Shown here piece by piece: positions 58,092 to 64,000 of a stretch of 64,000 bases of DNA. The stretch is from Anas platyrhynchos (Eukaryota; Chordata; Aves; Anseriformes; Anatidae): the NCBI RefSeq assembly GCF_047663525.1, contig NC_092606.1, positions 7,686,501 to 7,750,500 on the forward strand, given 5' to 3'. Within the stretch, counting starts at the first letter, position 1; every line of letters starts with the position of its first letter. The translations under genes and the position numbers were made by a program. The notes under the pieces are model-generated. The model saw only the letters and a program-made list of their open reading frames with translations, had not been told where the DNA came from and ran no database searches.

Positions 58092-58260
58092 GGCGGGGCC
58101 GCGGGGCCGGAGGGGGGGGGGGAGGGAGAAGGGAGGGGTCACGTGGTGCGGCGCGGGGCATTGTGGGAGTTGTAGTCCGCTGCTCTGAGGTAACTGAGCT
58201 GAGGGGGGGGGGGCGGGGCAATGCCCTGACCCCACAGCAGCCCCACACGGTGCCCAAAAT
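58092..58260 (-). promoter_or_regulatory. DHX33: DHX33 CpG promoter
   Basis: CpG- and G-rich sequence directly upstream of the DHX33 start. It has an E-box GTCACGTG at 58138-58145 (MYC/USF/TFE type) and a ZNF143-like site at 58156-58176. There is no TATA box. The E-box lies about 47 bases upstream of the ATG, so the transcription start is probably close to it. Confidence 0.75.
58156..58176 (-). promoter_or_regulatory. DHX33: ZNF143-type (SBS) promoter motif, minus strand
   Basis: On the minus strand this reads ACTACAACTCCCACAATGCC, a near-perfect match to the ZNF143/THAP11-associated consensus ACTACAACTCCCAGCATGC. It lies 65-85 bases upstream of the chosen DHX33 start codon, a typical distance. 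Confidence 0.8.
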
Positions 58261-58332
58261 GGTGTAATTCTGTAAGTTTAAGGTCTGTTTAGGAACAAAC
58301 CAACCACAACGCTCCCTCGTGTATCCGTGAGC

Positions 58333-58338
58333 TTTAAT
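58333..58338 (-). terminator. DERL2: Candidate distal DERL2 poly(A) signal (ATTAAA)
   Basis: Plus-strand TTTAAT reads ATTAAA on the minus strand, followed by a GT-containing stretch. It would end DERL2 just before the DHX33 promoter. An AATAAA at 58947-58952 (minus strand) is an alternative that would give a shorter 3' UTR of about 0.8 kb. Confidence 0.45.
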
Positions 58339-59757
58339 GGAGAATCCAGGGACAAAGCACTCCTGGTTCTGTGTGCCCTGCCTCACAGCCCGCCTATGGG
58401 CAAAGCATCGCCTCACACGACCCCATCGCTCTCTGGCACTACAAGCAGCCCTAACCTTGTTCTTAACAGCAAGAACAGCGAAAATCTGCAACTAAGCAAG
58501 ATCAGGTGTAAAGGGGGAGCCTCTCCTCCTGCATTGGGAAGCTGCAGATCAAACTCATATTTTAATCTGTCCCAATATGATCAGAGCTACTCAGCACAGC
58601 CAAGTCTAAGAGTGACCGGACCCCACAAGCTGACCTGTGCTCTGAATGCCCCGCGTGGCTCCTCACACAGGTATTTGTAACTCAGCACAGCTCCAAGCTA
58701 GATCCCACTCAGTGTCACCGACTCACAGTGGACAGATGCTCCTACCACAAGCTTCATGCAGGGACTACACGTTGAACACACTGAACAAACGATCCTTTGT
58801 CTTGGCAGTTCGTAGAGGCACTCCTAGGGACAGCTTGCATTAATGTTCTCTTCAGGGGCCTGCTTTTCCACCTCTGCTTTTTCACCATCTGCCTCAAGAC
58901 TACAGGATTATCATACAAGAGTAACAAAAAAGCATCCACAAGACATTTTATTCAACTCATCATCTGAGATATTTGAGCAGTTCCAACTCCAGACAAGCTC
59001 TCTTCCCTAGTGCTCCAAGTAATAAAATGACTGCTGGAAGTGTGCACGTGTGAGGGAGGGCTGGATTTTGTAGAACTACCTCTTTAGACAAACCAGTAAG
59101 ACTCAGACCTGGTTATCAGAACACACAGTCTTTGGGGGAAAACCATCAAACTGTAGTCTCAGCCTGCAAGTGTGTTCACAGAGAGGCACGTTCCAGAAAT
59201 AACTGGCAAAATAAAAAGCCTGTATGCTTTATGCTGAATGCTGTATTTCTTACAACTCAAACAAGGCTGGAGACGTTAACATCCCAGACTAAGAAACTTT
59301 TGCCATTGAAACAGGGACTTACACTTCCAACCATCTTGTAGCTGTTTTATCCAAGAATAAAAAAGTTAAAAAATATGTTTTGTTTTTTTTGTCCCCTGCA
59401 AAGTTTCCCATATAGTTTCCTGTATCAAATAACTTGAAAAAATGCTTTAGAAATCACTTCAAACAAGTACTTATGGTCTTGTTAATTGAAGTTGACAGGA
59501 AATGGTTTCCAGTTTTAGTTTTTTTGGCTCCACTGGATTAATATTTGCATTACCAGCACAATAAATTCCCCGACAAGGGAAGACACTGGTAGCCTGGAAG
59601 CGTCTTGGATTAGACTGCCATTTCATAAAGTGCTTGTATTCAAAACCATAGAGCTGTTGAAAAGTGTTCTTTCCACAACGGGGAACGAGGTTCTCCCCGG
59701 TACAGAACGTCAGGTCAGTCTCTGCCAGCTGTCGCTGGGGTTTGGCACAGCCCCCTG
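58339..59757 (-). other. DERL2: DERL2 3' UTR (probable) and spacer to DHX33
   Basis: The 1.4 kb between the DERL2 stop and the DHX33 promoter holds two candidate minus-strand poly(A) signals (58947-58952 and 58333-58338). No other gene or recognised repeat is present. Which part is transcribed depends on signal use. Confidence 0.55.
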
Positions 59758-62700
59758 CTAGCCTCCAAGGCGTTGACCTTCTCCCCACGCAAATCCTCCT
59801 GGCCGTTCTTCTGGCAAGGGGTTGTAATTAGGATCGTCTTCTGGCGTATCAAATATTGCTTTCCTGGAAAATATATTTTTTTTCTTTAGAATACACATTT
59901 CACAATAAAATCCAGACTGCTCAAATTCTACACGCGTACGCTGCCCTCCCTCAGAAGCTGCCTGCCAGAGCACCGCTGATTTATACCCAAGTCACACGTG
60001 CTCTCCAATTAGGAGCCATCTGGAAGGAGGTCTAGAATTATGTGGCTAAATCAACCGAGACTGATGAGATTTAACTGGAAGTTAAAACTTCCATCTCCAG
60101 TGTAAGGCAGAATTTCATACAGCTAGAATGTTTCCTCAAGACTGGCTAAGAGAGAAAAACATGAACAGAATATTGAAGTACTCTTTATGCCTTAAGAGGC
60201 AGACAAAGTAAGAGTCAAAACCAGTCGGTATTATCTCAATTTCACAGATAGGACGCAGGCACTGACAGGCAGACTTGAAATCCACAGAATATTGTATGTT
60301 TGAGACAGCGTTAGAGACCAGGAGTTTCCAATTTACAAAAACATAATATTCATGCTTTATCTTGTATGTTATTTTAACCCTCATAACTAGTTTCATATTC
60401 CTTCCTCTCTTCATAGTTTTTTTTTTTTTTTTTTTTTTTTTTTGTCCAGAAACAACAGTGTAGTGGGTGCTTTCAAACCAAATCAGGAAAAAAAAATAAA
60501 TCACAGGCTGTGTAAGAACAACTATCATATCCACGACATCTGAAAAGTAATGTTTAAGACAGTCCTTAGAGTAGCTGAGGGGATTATTTCTCTTCACAGG
60601 AGTGACAGGCCGTTTCAGAGGTATTTTCAGAGTAGGGAAAATGGAAAATACCAAGAGTATTAGAGGATTACAGCTGACACATCAAAGAAAATTAATGAAT
60701 CTGGGAAAAAAGTCCACAAATCTGGACCCAGGCGAGTAATGAGCAGCCTTCTGAACACACACATAAAGGGATTTAACTGGCACCCTGAGAGCAGGGTGAC
60801 ACTTTTTCCACAGAGGAAGAAAGCCACCGAGGCAGCATGCACTGCTCTGGCAGCTTGGCGATTCCTCCTGCACACAGCTGGGTGTGAATATGGGAAAAGA
60901 GAAACCTCAAGCACTCTCCCATTACAAACCTGCAATTGGGCTCCTCATTTGCCTGAGGCTGCATTTTCGGGCAGGCAGCCTGCACCACGCACAGCCTGCA
61001 GCCAGCCAAGAGAAGCACAGAGCTACCAAAAGAGACCGGCGCAGCTGTTCCAGGACAGCTCCTGCTGCATGATTGCCCAGAACAGCTGCTGAAGGCAAAG
61101 CCCTACTGAACAAGGAACTCTCCCTGCACGTGTACTCGACCAATCAGTTAAATGAGCCTAAATATGGCACTTTAATTACTGAGAAGAGAATCAGCTCAGC
61201 TCCATTCCAAGAGCCTCACAGACCCCGCCTTCTGATGTCAGCTACATCAGCTTCCAGTTGCAGCCCTTTGTGCAAGAGGCAGCTGAACAGTGCTCGGTGC
61301 TATAAACACCGACACCTTCTGCAAAGGTTGTGAAAGGAGGTTGATTTACAGACAGCAAACATTAGCTGCACCGCATTTCACAATCGCCCTGCTCATACCT
61401 AACTGGACTTGCTCCTCACAGCCCAGTGAGACGCATCTCTGGTGCCACCAAGAGGCAGAGCTCAGCAAAGCCTACCGAGTGTTACCAAAGACATCGGGGG
61501 TTGCAGGAACCCTTCAGCCCTTCCCCTCAGGCTACCAGCCACCTACACACCTGTGCGCCATCCCCTCCTCTGTTTGGCAACAGGAGATAAATAAAACAGT
61601 GAGTGCATCATTCCGCAATTCTGTCTCAAGCTGCCTTCTTTACCAGGAGTCAGCTGGACTGAATTACGAAGAGCTTTCACGCCAGCCCTGTTTTATACCC
61701 GTTCCAAATGAGAAACCAGTACTTACAGGACAGATGGTGTTCTCAGGAGCCTTCCTCCACCAGGCTGATTGGGAAAGACATCCTCTAAGAAAAAATATAT
61801 ATGCCCAACTGCAATGCCTAATAAAGAAATATCAAATGGTTATTTCTCCAGTGCTTCTTTATGACTTACAAGAGCTTCACAAGAGTCTTCAGGAAAAATA
61901 AACAAAAAAACATTGATTCCTTCACAGGAAATATTAAAATATAGAAACACAAAAAACAAGGAAGCACGTTGACATCAGATGATAAGCTAAGCTTCCACAA
62001 GGAAAGCATCTGTCACTGTAAAACATCCTGACATTAAGGTGTTAATAGAGTTATTACGACTAGCAATTATAAGAGGTTCTATACCAAAAGTCTCGCATCA
62101 ATAATTAGATTGTGCATCTGTGCTGATATTATTCCTTCAGCTTCAGACTTCACTGATTCCTAGCAGTAAGGAGCCAAAGCCTCAGAAGCTCTTTTAATCC
62201 TTGTTACAGAAAAAAAAAAGTGCTGCAACGTTTAGAAATCAGAGAAGCCTGGTATAAATACACTAATATTACATCAGACTAATGGTAAGCCACGAGAAAG
62301 CATTTAGCCCCAGGTTTTTTCCCCATGCTCCTTGTTTCATGTAAAACATCGGCAGGACCAGATCCTTGTGATTGAACAACTCCTTACCCAGAAGATCCAC
62401 GATGATGGAGTTCCCCAAAAGCAGTGAAAAGCCCATCAATACCCACGGTAGAAACGGGGCTTGGAAAATGAGCAGACCAAAGAAGTTCATGCGGACGTAG
62501 GGGTTCCTGCGGCTCCAGACATACACCAGCATTATCGTGAACGCCTGGCCCAAGAACACCAGGTTTACAAACAGGCCAAAAAGCTGAGGGGTGGTTAAAG
62601 GAAACAGTTCACCAAGTCGTTGTTCTCAAGTGAAGCACAGAAAGAATTCATCAGCTTGATCTGTAATCCCACGTTTTCCATACAATTCTCCCTTCTACAT

Positions 62701-63716
62701 TCCCAGGTTCAAGTATGTTGGATCTATGGTCAAATTCAACACTTACATCAGGATTCAGTGCCCACAGCATGAATAATCTCTTTAAAATAGAGTTTATTGT
62801 GAAATCACTGAAGCAATAGCATTGCTTAGGTAACCTGGGCACAATTATGCACTTGAGCAGCGCCATCCTCTGAGGATCTCATTTCTGTAATCGTGCTGAG
62901 CAGCAGAAGGTAGAAGACCAGACCAGTAATTAACAGCATTAAATGTTAATTAAATTAAATGACAACCAATAAGCATTAAAAAACACTTTAAGAAGTACTA
63001 CTGTTCCGCAAGCTACAAGACAAACATGCTGTCATCTGAGAACTAAGAGAAATTAACAGCGTGGTAGATTTCCTGAAGTAGCTTGGAATAAAACCAGGAA
63101 GGATACAGTCATTAAAAGTCCTCCAAAAAGGAACATAAATACAAAATCTGCCGTCCGACCTCGGAAAGAGCCTTCTTCAAGCATTCGGCAGTAACGGTAT
63201 CTGAAATCGCAGGTCAGGAAAATTTGATAGCAAGTGAATTTAAAGAGAGAAGGTTTCAATTATGCAAAACACGCACCTAAGCTCAGGCATCAACTCAGTC
63301 CATTAGTTGGCTCTCTCTGGACACCTCAGCAACGAGATCAGACCCGGGAGTAAAATGTTACAGGGGAGAAAATTCCCAGTTTCAGAGCCAACTCGCTGCA
63401 AAACCCATGAAGGATCAGGCTTGTACAACAAAGCCTTGATGCTACAGAAATAAATGGCAGGCCTCTTGGCTAGTTACAGAGATGTTGCTGATGTCCATGA
63501 CACGGGTGATGTCAGCAGTGCTGAGCTCCCGGCAAGTCCAGCGGAGCAGAACTGAGCCTTTGGCTACCCGCACACACAGTGACACACCTACACTCCGGAG
63601 CTGTGCTTTCTAAGGAGAGGACACAAACCCGATGAAGGATACAAAAAGATCATGTTAAATAAAAAATTAAAGCCAACTGGTCCAAAGAATAAGTAGTTTG
63701 TGATTAACCTCCATAC
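59758..63716 (-). CDS. DERL2: Derlin-2 (DERL2), 3' part, exons 3-7; 5' exons beyond window
   Basis: Derlin-2 is a rhomboid pseudoprotease of the ER membrane that helps retrotranslocate misfolded proteins for p97 and the proteasome. Exons in transcript order: 63716-63643, 63200-63107, 62583-62388, 61817-61727, 59863-59758 (TAG). They total 561 bases, giving 186 aa. With 53 residues missing this equals the 239 aa human length exactly. The piece begins [20 protein letters not shown], carrying the derlin WR motif, and contains the remaining membrane segments ([53 protein letters not shown]). The cytosolic tail [18 protein letters not shown] is the SHP-box type p97-binding end. Most variation is in the tail before it ([17 protein letters not shown]). 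The first two exons must lie to the right of 64000. Confidence 0.96.
59864..63642 (-). other. DERL2: DERL2 introns 3-6
   Basis: The introns are 59864-61726, 61818-62387, 62584-63106 and 63201-63642. The first contains a 26 bp poly-T run at about 60418-60443. A 203-codon plus-strand frame at 61290-61901 crosses antisense to exon 6 and is not supported as a gene. No transposon is recognised. Confidence 0.65.
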
Positions 63717-64000
63717 CTGGAAACAAGACAGAAACAAGGTATTTAGACATGACATCTCATTTTTACATCCTAAATAAAAAGAAAAGTAACGGTGCAACTG
63801 AAACATTCATTACAGTAAATGAGATTAAGGCTCGGGCTCCCATCCACCGATCTCTCTTCATTAGCGTTTTTAGTTTTTAACGTACACCTCTGACAGGAGG
63901 AGCCAGCGCGGTTTGTGAGCCTCCATCCCCCAGCAGACAACCCCGACCAACGGGCACCTTTAACCCCCTGCCCCCCTGCCCCCCTGCCCCCCCCCCCCCC
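63717..64000 (-). other. DERL2: Part of DERL2 intron 2, ending in poly-C
   Basis: No derlin exon 2 sequence occurs here. The last ~35 bases are 'tgcccccc' repeats and a run of C, a simple C-rich tract at the window edge that may continue or mark a hard-to-assemble region. Confidence 0.7.

Noticed and set aside
61290-61901. 203-codon plus-strand open frame in DERL2
   Set aside because: It runs antisense across DERL2 exon 6 and flanking intron, has no recognisable domain and no splice or promoter context; most likely a chance frame.

Overview
The window is a 64 kb piece of a vertebrate, almost certainly avian, nuclear genome. The evidence is GT-AG introns, CR1 LINE copies ending in the ATTCTRTG-type tail, an avian ERVL-like solo LTR, short intergenic distances and very GC/C-rich CpG promoters typical of bird microchromosomes. 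I cannot name the species.

The gene order matches the conserved human 17p13.2 block: RABEP1(+), NUP88(-), RPAIN(+), C1QBP(-), DHX33(-), DERL2(-). I reconstructed each gene exon by exon from splice sites, reading frame and remembered human protein sequences. Every internal phase closes. The resulting lengths are RABEP1 684 aa in the window (5' exons are missing), NUP88 727 aa, RPAIN 217 aa, C1QBP 282 aa, DHX33 651 aa, and DERL2 the last 186 of an expected 239 aa (first two exons lie beyond the right edge).

Layout: 1-26200 is the 3' part of RABEP1 with a long 3' UTR. 26440-36596 is NUP88, convergent with RABEP1 and carrying a solo LTR in one intron. 36597-36753 is a 157 bp bidirectional CpG promoter. 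36754-39205 is RPAIN. 39205-41076 is intergenic with an antisense CR1. 41077-45304 is C1QBP. 46183-58091 is DHX33, head to tail with C1QBP. 58330-64000 is DERL2, head to tail with DHX33.

The genes are housekeeping genes without one shared pathway: endosome fusion (RABEP1), nuclear pore and export (NUP88), RPA import (RPAIN), mitochondrial matrix translation (C1QBP), nucleolar helicase (DHX33) and ER-associated degradation (DERL2). Two of the promoters carry near-consensus ZNF143-type sites. I found no RNA gene and no convincing undescribed system. The notable items are regulatory motifs, repeat insertions, local tandem duplications and possible alternative transcripts.
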